A stretch of 64,000 nt of DNA from JALYXI01 sp963716685. GTDB taxonomy: Bacteria; Acidobacteriota; Terriglobia; Bryobacterales; Bryobacteraceae. The stretch is from positions 1,984,001 through 2,048,000 of the forward strand of contig CAVQTR010000003.1 in assembly GCA_963716685.1 (NCBI GenBank), read 5' to 3'. The position numbers and the translations under genes are program-made. Within the stretch, counting starts at the first letter, position 1. Every line of letters begins with the position of its first letter. Of this stretch, positions 18,554 through 26,105 are shown piece by piece. The notes beneath the pieces are model-generated. The model was given only the letters and a program-made list of their open reading frames with translations, made no database searches and was not told the DNA's origin.

Positions 18554-20564
18554 ATGGAAAACGTCGGCGCGCTCGCGGTTCTGCTTGCGTTCTGCATCGC
18601 GCTCTATGCAGTCGCGGCTTCAGTTATCGGCAAGCTGAAAGGCCGTCCCTTTCTCGTTCTTAGCGCACGGCGCGCGGTTTACGCCGTCAGCTTTCTGGTG
18701 ACGGTCGCCTCCGGGATCCTTGTCTACGCGCTTCTCACCAGCGATTTCCGCTTCGCTTACGTCGCCGGCCACAGCAATCGCGACATGCCGCTGATCTACA
18801 AATTCACCGCGTGGTGGGGCGGACAGGAAGGGTCGCTGCTGTTCTGGAGCTTCCTGCTTTCCACGTACAGCGCCGTCGTGGTATTCCAGAACCGCCGCAA
18901 GCTGCGCGACATGATGCCGTATGTCATCGCGGTTCTTTCCTCCATTCAGGCCTTTTTCCTCCTGATGAACGGCTTCATCGTCAGCCCGTTCCAGATGTTG
19001 GCTGTCGACAAGGTCGTCACCTCCGTTGCCGATGGTCTTGGCCTCAATCCGCAACTGCAGTATTATGCAATGGCCATCCACCCGCCGATGCTTTATCTCG
19101 GCTTCATCGGCTTCTCCGTCCCGTTTGCCTTTGCTATCGCCTCGCTGATCACGCGGCAGCCCGGTGACGCCTGGATCCACACCACCCGCCGCTGGTCCAT
19201 CGTGGCGTGGCTGTTCCAAAGCTGCGGCATCATGCTCGGCTCCGCCTGGGCCTTCGACGCACTTGGCTGGGGCGGCTACTGGATGTGGGATCCCGTGGAG
19301 AACTGCTCGCTCCTGCCGTGGCTCGCCATGACCGCCTTCCTCCACTCCGTCATGATGCAGGAGAAGAAGGGCATGATGAAGGTCTGGAACATCGTGCTCG
19401 TTTCAAGCGCTTTCTTCCTCTGCCTTCTTCGGCACCTTCCTCACGCGCTCCGGTGTGGTCAGCTCCGTTCACGCCTTCGCCGAATCTCCCATTGGCAAAT
19501 ACTTCCTGGGCTTCCTCGCGCTCGGCATTGCCGGCATGGTCTATCTGATCATCGACCGTCTGGATTATCTCAAGAGCGAAAGCGAACTCGAAAGCGTCGT
19601 TTCGCGCGAGTCCAGCTTCCTGTTTAACAATCTGCTGCTCCTCGCCAGCTGTTTCGCGGTGCTCTGGGGCACGCTCTTCCCGGTCATCTCGGAAGCTGTC
19701 ACGCAACGAAAAAATCGCGCTTGAAGCCCCCTGGTTCAATCGCCTCATGATTCCCATCGGGCTCTGCCTGCTGTTCCTCACCGGTGTCGGTCCGCTTTTC
19801 GCCTGGCGGCGTACCTCCGTTGAAAGCCTGCGCCGCAACTTCATGGTCCCCGGCCTGCTCGCCTGCCTGCTCGCGATCGGCTTGTTTGCCGCCGGGATCC
19901 GGAATTACTGGGCTCTGATCTCGTTCGGCTTCTGCCTCTTCGTCGCCTCCACCATCATCTCGGAGTTCTTTAAAGGCGCCCGCCAGATCGGCGCAGAAGA
20001 ACAACCTGAACTTCGCCCATGCGGTAGTCGAATTGACGCACCGCAACACGCGCCGCTACGGCGGCTATCTGGTCCACATGGGCATCGTGCTGATGTTCAT
20101 TGGCTGGACCGGCACCGCTTTTAACAAGAGACCTCACCGAAGAAGTGGCGCTCGGCAACAGCTTCTCCCTCGGCAAATATACCCTGAAAGTCGCCGACCT
20201 TCACAATGGCGAGAACCAGAACTACAAATGGAACAGCGCCGTCCTGCAGGTCTCGAAGAACGGCCGTTCCGTCGGTACGCTGGAGCCGGAGCGCCGCTTC
20301 TATAACGCCAGCCAGCAGCCGCTCGGTCACGTTGCGCTGCGTAATGGGCTGGACGAAGATCTGTACATCAACTTCGCCAGCGCGGAAGGAAGCAAAGTGA
20401 CCCTTCAGGTCTATGTTTTCCCGCTTGTCTCCTGGATCTGGATCGGCACACTCGTTCTGGTCGCGGGCACTCTCGTGGCTCTCGTCCCCAGCAAAGTCTC
20501 GCGCCAGTATGCGCGCACCCAGGTTGTCGGCCTGGCGGAGAAACATGTCCCGGTTGAAAACTAG
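18554..20564 (+). pseudogene. ccmF: cytochrome c heme lyase subunit CcmF, four single-base frameshifts
   Basis: Reading frames 18554-19423, 19425-19703, 19705-19995, 19997-20128 and 20130-20564 join into one CcmF of 668 residues once four extra bases are skipped (C near 19423/19424, C 19704, G 19996, A 20129). Hallmarks are intact: HPPMLYLG with a heme-ligand His, the WWD loop GGYWMWDPVENCSLLPW, GTFLTRSGVVSSVHAF and a C-terminal periplasmic domain. All four breaks are +1 in direction, while adjoining genes are undamaged. CcmF with CcmH joins heme to apocytochrome. As written the gene would yield only about the first 290 native residues. Confidence 0.85.
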
Positions 20565-21006
20565 CTTCCTCGTCGCCCTGCTCGCCGGGGTGGCTTTCGC
20601 TCAGACGCCTCAGATCGAAAGCGATGATGTCGATCGCGTCGGCTCCCACATCGCCTGTCAGTGCGGCGGCTGCAAGGAATCCGTCAGCTGCCCCATGTCC
20701 AAGCGCGGCTGCGGCTTCTGCGTTCCCGCCAAGGCCCGTATCTACAAAATGCAGAAGGGCGGCATGTCAGACGAGGCCATCATCGCCACCTACAAGAAGG
20801 AGTTCGGCGACAAGATCTTCCTTGCCGATCCCAGCGCCTTCTTCTGGGTGGTTCCCACGCTCATGATCGCTCTCGGCATCGGCGGCATCTATCTCTTCGT
20901 CCGCCGTTATATGCAGCGGCCCCGCGCCTTGGCCGGAGTTCCGGCAGATCCCTCCTTCGACCGCTACCGCGATCAGATCGAGCGCGAAACGGCCAAACTC
21001 GACTGA
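20545..21006 (+). CDS. ccmH: CcmH/NrfF-like thiol-redox cytochrome c maturation protein
   Basis: A 153-residue protein with a signal peptide or anchor (MSRLKTSFLVALLAGVAFAQ). The cysteine-rich region near residues 35-60 includes CQCGGC followed by two further cysteine pairs (SCPMSKRGCGFC). A helical segment and a C-terminal membrane helix (VVPTLMIALGIGGIYLFV) come next. CcmH normally has an LRCxxC motif that reduces or holds the apocytochrome CxxCH thiols; the motif here is atypical with extra cysteines. It overlaps the end of ccmF by 20 bases. The ATG at 20545 is selected because it begins the signal sequence. Confidence 0.75.
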   Translation: MSRLKTSFLVALLAGVAFAQTPQIESDDVDRVGSHIACQCGGCKESVSCPMSKRGCGFCVPAKARIYKMQKGGMSDEAIIATYKKEFGDKIFLADPSAFFWVVPTLMIALGIGGIYLFVRRYMQRPRALAGVPADPSFDRYRDQIERETAKLD

Positions 21007-21010
21007 TCGC

Positions 21011-21415
21011 ATGGCCATCGCGCTCGCAGCACTCCTGTTCCTGGTTGTAATGGCGTTTCTGCTGTTCATCCGTCCCCAGGATCTTCCCGCCGCAGAACCC
21101 GTCTCACCCTTTCAGCATCTCGACGAGCGCAAGGCGTCCATCTACGAAAACCTCCGCGACCTCCAGTTCGAATACCGCGTGGGCAAAATGTCCGACGACG
21201 ACTATCAACGCTCCAAGACCGACCTCCAGAAGGAACTCGCGCGCGTGCTGGAAGAAGTCGACCGTGTCGCCAAGGCCCAGCCCGAGCCCGTACTCGTAAA
21301 AGCCAAAGCGAGTGCCGCGCCCGGCACGTTCACCTGTCCCCATTGCAAGGCGCGCTTCCCCCAGGCCCTGAAGTTCTGTGGCGAATGCGGAAAGCCGATG
21401 AAAGCCCAGGCATGA
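21011..21415 (+). CDS. membrane-anchored coiled-coil/zinc-ribbon protein (CcmI-like)
   Basis: A 134-residue protein with three parts. An N-terminal membrane helix (MAIALAALLFLVVMAFLLFI) is followed by a charged, probably coiled-coil middle (about 35-90; LRDLQFEYRVGKMSDDDYQ, similar to the N-terminal portion of CcmI). The C-terminal zinc ribbon has two CxxC pairs, CPHC and CGEC. It begins four bases after ccmH and its stop overlaps the next start (ATGA at 21412-21415). By position it probably serves in apocytochrome handling, but the zinc ribbon is not part of ordinary CcmI. Confidence 0.6.
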   Translation: MAIALAALLFLVVMAFLLFIRPQDLPAAEPVSPFQHLDERKASIYENLRDLQFEYRVGKMSDDDYQRSKTDLQKELARVLEEVDRVAKAQPEPVLVKAKASAAPGTFTCPHCKARFPQALKFCGECGKPMKAQA

Positions 21416-22476
21416 AACTTCTCGCCGCCCTCACGCTCCTCACCGCGCTACCCGCCTTCGCCGCGCCCATCGACGGCGTCGTCATGAACGGCACCACCGG
21501 CAAGCCGCAGCCGAATGCCACCGTCACCGTTTATCGTGTCTCCGGGAACGGCCCCGAATCGCTCGAATCCGTCAAGTCCGATGCCGATGGCCGTTTCACC
21601 CTGAAAACCGATATCGCGGGTCCGCGCCTGGTCCAGGCGGCATTCGACGGCGTCACGTACAACAAGATGATCCCGCCCGGCGCGCCTTCGAGCGGCCTGG
21701 TGATCCCCGTCTACAAGTCCGAACCGAAGCCCGGCTCCGCCCGCGTGGACCAGCACATGATTCTGCTCGAGCCTGGTACCAACGGCAGGGTCGCGGTCAG
21801 CGAAGGCTACATCTGGGAGAACCCCGGCAAGACCACCTTCAACGATCCCGACCACGGCACTTTGAACATTTACCTCCCTCCTGCTGCGCAGAACCAGGTC
21901 GTCGTGAACGTCTTAGGCCCCGGCGGTGCGCCCATTCGCCGTGCGCCGGAAAAGACCGACAAGCCGGACGTATATAAGATCGATTTCCCCATCAAGCCCG
22001 GCCAGTCGCAGGTGCAGATCAGCTACAGCATGCCCTTCACCAACCCCGGCGAGTTCCAAAGCCGGGTGCTCTACCAGGGCGGCGGGCCCACGCGCGTCAT
22101 CGTGCCGGAGGGTGTCAGCCTGGCTGGCAGCGGCCTGCAGGACATGGGCGGCGGTCCAATGAAGGCGCACATCTACAGCACCGATTCACCGAACATCAAA
22201 GTGCAGTTCACCGGAACCGGCGCTCTCCGGGCGGCGGACAACAGCGGGTCCGACCAGGGCGGCGGCGGGTCCGACCAGGGCAGCAGCCCCATTGCCCAGA
22301 TCATGCCCAAGCTCTACGGAAGCGGCGATCCCAACGCGGGTTTCCCCGGCATGCTCAACTCGGTCAAGTGGCTCCTGCTCACCACCCTCGCCATCCTCGC
22401 GCTCGGTCTCGCACTGCTCTACCGCGCTTCTCCCGTCGAAACCGCAAAGGCCAAGAGTGAGCGCACTCGCCGTTAA
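21412..22476 (+). CDS. exported Ig-like (carboxypeptidase-regulatory) protein with C-terminal membrane anchor, in ccm operon
   Basis: A 354-residue protein starting at an ATG that overlaps the preceding stop. A signal peptide (MKLLAALTLLTALPAFA) leads into a carboxypeptidase-regulatory-like beta domain (residues about 19-100). A second beta-rich region follows to about 270, then a Ser/Gly/Asp-rich linker containing two copies of GSDQGGGGS-like sequence, then one membrane helix (WLLLTTLAILALGLALLY) with a basic cytoplasmic tail. I do not recognise a known ccm component. Its end overlaps the ccmA start by 20 bases, so it is translated as part of the maturation operon. Confidence 0.55.
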   Translation: MKLLAALTLLTALPAFAAPIDGVVMNGTTGKPQPNATVTVYRVSGNGPESLESVKSDADGRFTLKTDIAGPRLVQAAFDGVTYNKMIPPGAPSSGLVIPVYKSEPKPGSARVDQHMILLEPGTNGRVAVSEGYIWENPGKTTFNDPDHGTLNIYLPPAAQNQVVVNVLGPGGAPIRRAPEKTDKPDVYKIDFPIKPGQSQVQISYSMPFTNPGEFQSRVLYQGGGPTRVIVPEGVSLAGSGLQDMGGGPMKAHIYSTDSPNIKVQFTGTGALRAADNSGSDQGGGGSDQGSSPIAQIMPKLYGSGDPNAGFPGMLNSVKWLLLTTLAILALGLALLYRASPVETAKAKSERTRR

Positions 22477-23149
22477 CGGCGTCTGGAAGTATTTCGGCGA
22501 TTTCCCCGCACTCCGCAACATCACCCTCTCCGTTCCCGCGGGCTCCTGTCTCGCGCTCCTCGGCCGCAACGGGGCGGGGAAGACCACCCTGCTTCGCATC
22601 CTCGCGGGGTTCTCGCAGCCTGCGCGCGGCACGGTAACGCTCGAAGGCCGCCCGCCGCGCGATGCTGAAGCGCGCCGTCGCACCGGTTACATCGGCCACG
22701 GCATCTCCGTCTGGGACGAACTTTCCGCCACGGAAAACCTGCGCCTCTTCGCCAGCCTCTACCAGGTTCCGCCGCAGCGCATCCCGGTCTGGCTCGAACG
22801 CGTCGGTCTCGGCCGCGTACAGAACGGTCTTGTGCGAGAATTCTCCCGCGGCATGCGCCAGCGCCTCGCTATCGCGCGCGCCTTCCTGCATGAACCCCGG
22901 CTGCTGATCCTGGACGAGCCGTTTACCTCGCTCGACGATCGCGCCATCGCCCTGCTGCAAAGCGTCCTCATTGACGCGCGCGAACGTGGCGCCGCCGTGA
23001 TCATGTCCACCCACCAGCTGCGCGAAGCCCTCGAACTCGCCTCCCACGTCGCGCTGCTCGAACGCGGCAGCATCGTCCACTCCGGCCCCCGCACCGCCGA
23101 AATGCTCGCCGATCCGGCTTGGTTGTACCGCACCCACGGCGAGGCATGA
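22457..23149 (+). CDS. ccmA: heme exporter ATP-binding protein CcmA
   Basis: A 230-residue ABC ATPase. The GTG at 22457 starts the family fold directly (SALAVNGVWKYFGDFPALR). Walker A is GRNGAGKTT, the signature region reads EFSRGMRQRLAIARA, Walker B is LLILDEPF and the H-loop His is in STHQL. With CcmB it powers release of holo-CcmE from CcmC. It overlaps the upstream gene by 20 bases and the downstream ccmB by four (ATGA), which points to tight coupling. Confidence 0.9.
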   Translation: MSALAVNGVWKYFGDFPALRNITLSVPAGSCLALLGRNGAGKTTLLRILAGFSQPARGTVTLEGRPPRDAEARRRTGYIGHGISVWDELSATENLRLFASLYQVPPQRIPVWLERVGLGRVQNGLVREFSRGMRQRLAIARAFLHEPRLLILDEPFTSLDDRAIALLQSVLIDARERGAAVIMSTHQLREALELASHVALLERGSIVHSGPRTAEMLADPAWLYRTHGEA

Positions 23150-23826
23150 ATCAGCTCCGTCTCGCGCTGACCATCGCCCGCAAAGATCTGCGCTCTGAGT
23201 TCCGTGGCAAGGAAGGCCTCAACGCCGCCTTCTCCTTCTCGCTCGTGATGCTGCTGATTTTCAGCTTCGCCTTCGACCCCACCAACCCCGACAACATCAA
23301 CGTCGCCGGTGGCCTGCTGTGGATCATCTTCACATTCGCCGGCGCGCTGATCCTGAACCGCACCTTCGCCCGCGATGTCCCCAATGATTGTCTCGACGCC
23401 CTGATCGCCTCGCCCATCGCCGCCTGGGCGCTGTTCCTCGGCAAGTCGCTTTCGAGTTATCTGCTGCTGCTGCTGATTGAAGCCGTATGCCTGCCGGTCT
23501 TTGCCATCTTCTACGATGTGAACCTGCTGCCGGTGCTCTTTCAGCTGATCGCCGTCATGCTGCTCGGCACGTGGGCGCTTACGGTAGTCGGAACCGCGTT
23601 CGGAGCCCTCACCGTCAACGTCCGGCTGCGCGAAATCATGCTTCCGATGCTGCTCTATCCGATTATGATCCCCGCGCTGGTCGCCGCCATGTCCATTACG
23701 TCCAGCCTCTTCGAAGGCGGCAGCTTCTCCGGCGCCAACCTCAACTGGCTTCGTTATCTGGTGGGCTTCGACATCATGTACACCGTGCTCAGCTTCTCGC
23801 TAATCGAGACGGTCCTTGTCGCCTGA
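23146..23826 (+). CDS. ccmB: heme exporter membrane subunit CcmB
   Basis: A 226-residue protein with about six membrane helices, starting at the ATG inside the ccmA stop (23146). The N-terminus (RKDLRSEFRGKEGLNAAFSFSL) matches the CcmB family, as does the run of hydrophobic segments through YPIMIPALVAAMSIT. It forms the CcmAB transporter that remodels the CcmCDE complex. Its 3' end overlaps the convergent ccmD gene by 27 bases (23800-23826). Confidence 0.88.
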   Translation: MNQLRLALTIARKDLRSEFRGKEGLNAAFSFSLVMLLIFSFAFDPTNPDNINVAGGLLWIIFTFAGALILNRTFARDVPNDCLDALIASPIAAWALFLGKSLSSYLLLLLIEAVCLPVFAIFYDVNLLPVLFQLIAVMLLGTWALTVVGTAFGALTVNVRLREIMLPMLLYPIMIPALVAAMSITSSLFEGGSFSGANLNWLRYLVGFDIMYTVLSFSLIETVLVA

Positions 23827-23958
23827 CACCAGCTCCCGCAGTGCCGTCACCCGCTTGCGCGTGTCGCGTTCCCATTTCGAAATCAGCGCCAGATAGCCGA
23901 AGATCAAACTCCACGCAATCGCAAACGCGCCGAACAGCCACGGCAGATTCTCAGACAT
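23800..23958 (-). CDS. ccmD: CcmD-family small membrane protein
   Basis: A 52-residue gene read on the minus strand from the ATG at 23958 to a TAG at 23802-23800. The product begins MSENLPWLFGAFAIAWSLI, has a single membrane helix and then a basic cytoplasmic tail (KWERDTRKR), the typical CcmD layout. Its start lies within the last codons of ccmC (overlap 23951-23958), as expected for ccmCD, and its 3' end runs antisense into ccmB. CcmD stabilises the CcmC-CcmE complex and aids release of holo-CcmE. Confidence 0.8.
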   Translation of the reverse strand: MSENLPWLFGAFAIAWSLIFGYLALISKWERDTRKRVTALRELVSGDKDRLD

Positions 23959-24658
23959 AGTTTTTCTCGTGTACGCTGCGGCTCAGCGTCTCAGCTACGC
24001 GCTCGTTCTGGGCCACGCGCCGCCGCACGCGGATGATACACCACCACACCAGGAACATGGCCACAATGGTCACAATCCAGGTGAGACCCATGTCGCGGTC
24101 CAGTCCGGAACCGGGAGAGCCACCCACCACCGGCGCCGGATGCTGCGTCCGGAACAGCCGGTTCGACATATAGACCAGCGGTACATCCAGCATGCCGAAC
24201 AGACAGATCACCGCGCAGATCACCGGCCGCTCTTCCGCCGCCACCGCGCGCCTTACCACCACATACGCGATGTAGATCAGAATCAGCAGAAACGAGGACG
24301 TCAGCCGCGCGTCCCAGGTCCACCAGATGCCCCATACCCGCTTGCCCCACATGGAACCCATCACAATGTTCACCGCTTCGAACACCACGATCGATTCGTT
24401 TGCCGCCAGCGCCAGATCGTCAAACCGCGCATCGCGCGTCTTCAGATACCAGAAGCTGGCCACTCCGCCGATAAACACGGCCCAGAACGAAACAAACGCC
24501 GCCGCGGTGTGGAAGTAAAAGATCCGTTGGATGATGCCCATGGTGGCTTCCGTGGAAACCCACATGAAGATCATGTACAACGCGGCGAGCATAGAAGCAC
24601 CCGCCAGCCCGAGCAGCCACATCGGCAGCGCCGGCGAGTCGTCTGTTCGCTGCTTCAT
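23951..24658 (-). CDS. ccmC: heme-delivery protein CcmC
   Basis: A 235-residue protein with six predicted helices and the WWD heme-handling loop GIWWTWDARLTSS around residues 120-133. Conserved histidines lie in the periplasmic-side loops (FYFHTAA, FRTQHP). CcmC attaches heme to CcmE. It is transcribed convergently to ccmEFH-AB, with ccmD immediately following. An ATG at 24658 starts the protein; its 41-bp upstream gap is shared with the divergent dehydratase gene. Confidence 0.92.
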   Translation of the reverse strand: MKQRTDDSPALPMWLLGLAGASMLAALYMIFMWVSTEATMGIIQRIFYFHTAAAFVSFWAVFIGGVASFWYLKTRDARFDDLALAANESIVVFEAVNIVMGSMWGKRVWGIWWTWDARLTSSFLLILIYIAYVVVRRAVAAEERPVICAVICLFGMLDVPLVYMSNRLFRTQHPAPVVGGSPGSGLDRDMGLTWIVTIVAMFLVWWCIIRVRRRVAQNERVAETLSRSVHEKNYV

Positions 24659-24699
24659 CGCCTTAATTGTATCGCCTCTCAGTGATATAGTTTTGAAGG

Positions 24700-26022
24700 A
24701 TGAATCGCCGACAACTATTGAAGCTCGCGATGAATGCGAGCGCCATCAGCCTTGCTCCGCGCGCTCTGCAGGCAGCCAAGGGCATGCCCGCGCCGAAGAT
24801 CAAGGACATCTCCGTTATCGAATGCCAGCCCGCCGGTACGCGCCTCTCCGTCGTCAAAATCGTGACGGATCAGGACGGCCTCTATGGCTACGGCTGCGCC
24901 ACCTTTACCCAGCGCGCGGATCTGGTCAAACCCGCCGTGGATCGTTACCTCAAGCCCTTCCTGATGGGCAAGAGTACTGACCGCATTGAAGACATCTGGC
25001 AATCCTGCTACGACAGTTCCTACTGGAAAAACGGCCCTGTCCTGAACAATGCCCTCAGCGGCGTGGATCAGGCACTCTGGGATATCAAGGGCCGCCAGGC
25101 GGGCCTGCCCGTCTATGATCTGGTCGGCGGCAAAACGCGCGAAGCGGCCGATTGCTACGGCCACGCCGATGGTGCCGAAAACGCCCAGGTCATCGATTCC
25201 ATTAAGGGCTATATGTCCCGCGGCTTCCGCCATGTGCGCGCGCAGATCGGCGTCCCTGGTATGGAAGGCTACGGCAGCCAGCGCGGCGGTGAAATGGTCA
25301 AAGGGCTGCACCCCGGTCCAATCTTTGAGCCGCAGTATTACACGCGCCGCGTGCTCAAAATGTTCGAAGCCGTGCGCGATTCGCTGGGCTTCGAAGTGGA
25401 ACTGCTGCACGACGCTCACGAGCGCGTTTCGCCCAACCAGGCCGTGCAGTTCGCCAAGGATCTGGAGAAGTTCAAGCTGTTCTACCTGGAAGACGTCCTT
25501 TCTCCCGAAGATATCGCCTACTTCCGGCAGATTCGCTCGCAAACCGCCACTCCGCTCGCTATGGGCGAGCTCTTCAACAGCCCGCATGAGTGGTCGCCCC
25601 TGATTGCCGAGCGCCTGATCGATTACATCCGCTGCCACGTCTCCCAGGTCGGCGGCTTCACGCCCGCGCGCAAGATCGCGATCCTCGGCGAGAACTTCGG
25701 CGTGCGCACCGCGTGGCATGGTCCCGGCGACGTCTCGCCGGTCGGCCACGCCGCCAACATCACGCTCGATCTGGTCAGCACCAACTTCGGTATTCAGGAA
25801 TATTCGCCGTTCAGCGAACGGCTGCAGGAAGTCTTCCACAACTGCCCGGTTATGAAAGACGGCTACCTGTACGCCAACGAAACTCCGGGCTGGGGCATTG
25901 AAGTCGACGAGAAACAGGCGGCGAAATATCCGTTCGGCACCAGTGAACGCGGTGACCGTCAGCGTCTCAACGGCGGCTGGGGCGAAGTGCGCCGGCGCGA
26001 TGGCTCCATCATCAAACAGTAA
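24700..26022 (+). CDS. ManD-type enolase-superfamily dehydratase (mannonate dehydratase-like), Tat-exported
   Basis: A 440-residue protein with a twin-arginine type leader (MNRRQLLKLAMNASAISLAPRAL). The enolase fold follows. Metal ligands are visible in LLHDAHERVS, FYLEDVLSPED and MGELFNSPHEW, and a catalytic His in RTAWHGPGDVSPVGHAAN. This pattern fits the ManD subgroup, whose characterised members dehydrate D-mannonate or D-gluconate, some with very low activity. TATAGT (24686-24691) lies eight bases before the ATG. It precedes a LarA-like gene and a second ManD paralogue, forming a sugar-acid locus. Confidence 0.85.
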   Translation: MNRRQLLKLAMNASAISLAPRALQAAKGMPAPKIKDISVIECQPAGTRLSVVKIVTDQDGLYGYGCATFTQRADLVKPAVDRYLKPFLMGKSTDRIEDIWQSCYDSSYWKNGPVLNNALSGVDQALWDIKGRQAGLPVYDLVGGKTREAADCYGHADGAENAQVIDSIKGYMSRGFRHVRAQIGVPGMEGYGSQRGGEMVKGLHPGPIFEPQYYTRRVLKMFEAVRDSLGFEVELLHDAHERVSPNQAVQFAKDLEKFKLFYLEDVLSPEDIAYFRQIRSQTATPLAMGELFNSPHEWSPLIAERLIDYIRCHVSQVGGFTPARKIAILGENFGVRTAWHGPGDVSPVGHAANITLDLVSTNFGIQEYSPFSERLQEVFHNCPVMKDGYLYANETPGWGIEVDEKQAAKYPFGTSERGDRQRLNGGWGEVRRRDGSIIKQ

Positions 26023-26035
26023 GCCCTGACCCGCC

Positions 26036-26105
26036 TGCGATTTGCGAATCGCATTGCGTCTGACGCAGCGAAGGTGCATTGATATAATTCACCCAATGCA
26101 CCTTC
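26036..26105 (+). promoter_or_regulatory. promoter with three nested inverted repeats before the LarA-like gene
   Basis: Three perfect palindromes fill this gap. The first has TGCGATT/AATCGCA arms (26036-26053, 4-base loop). The second is TGCGTC-T-GACGCA (26055-26067). The third has 12-bp arms (26070-26081 and 26094-26105) around a 12-base loop. The loop holds a consensus TATAAT (26083-26088), and CTGACG (26060-26065) sits 17 bases upstream as a -35. The start codon at 26096 lies inside the last arm, so the predicted transcript would begin at or next to the ATG. Confidence 0.55.

Noticed and set aside
18554..20564. programmed +1 frameshifting in ccmF
   Set aside because: The four slip contexts differ, none resembles a known shift-prone codon pair with rare codons or a stem-loop, and four sites in one gene would be unprecedented. 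Error or mutation is more likely.
24715..26079. 454-residue minus-strand frame over the first ManD-type gene
   Set aside because: A shadow of the plus-strand enzyme, which keeps all enolase-superfamily motifs.
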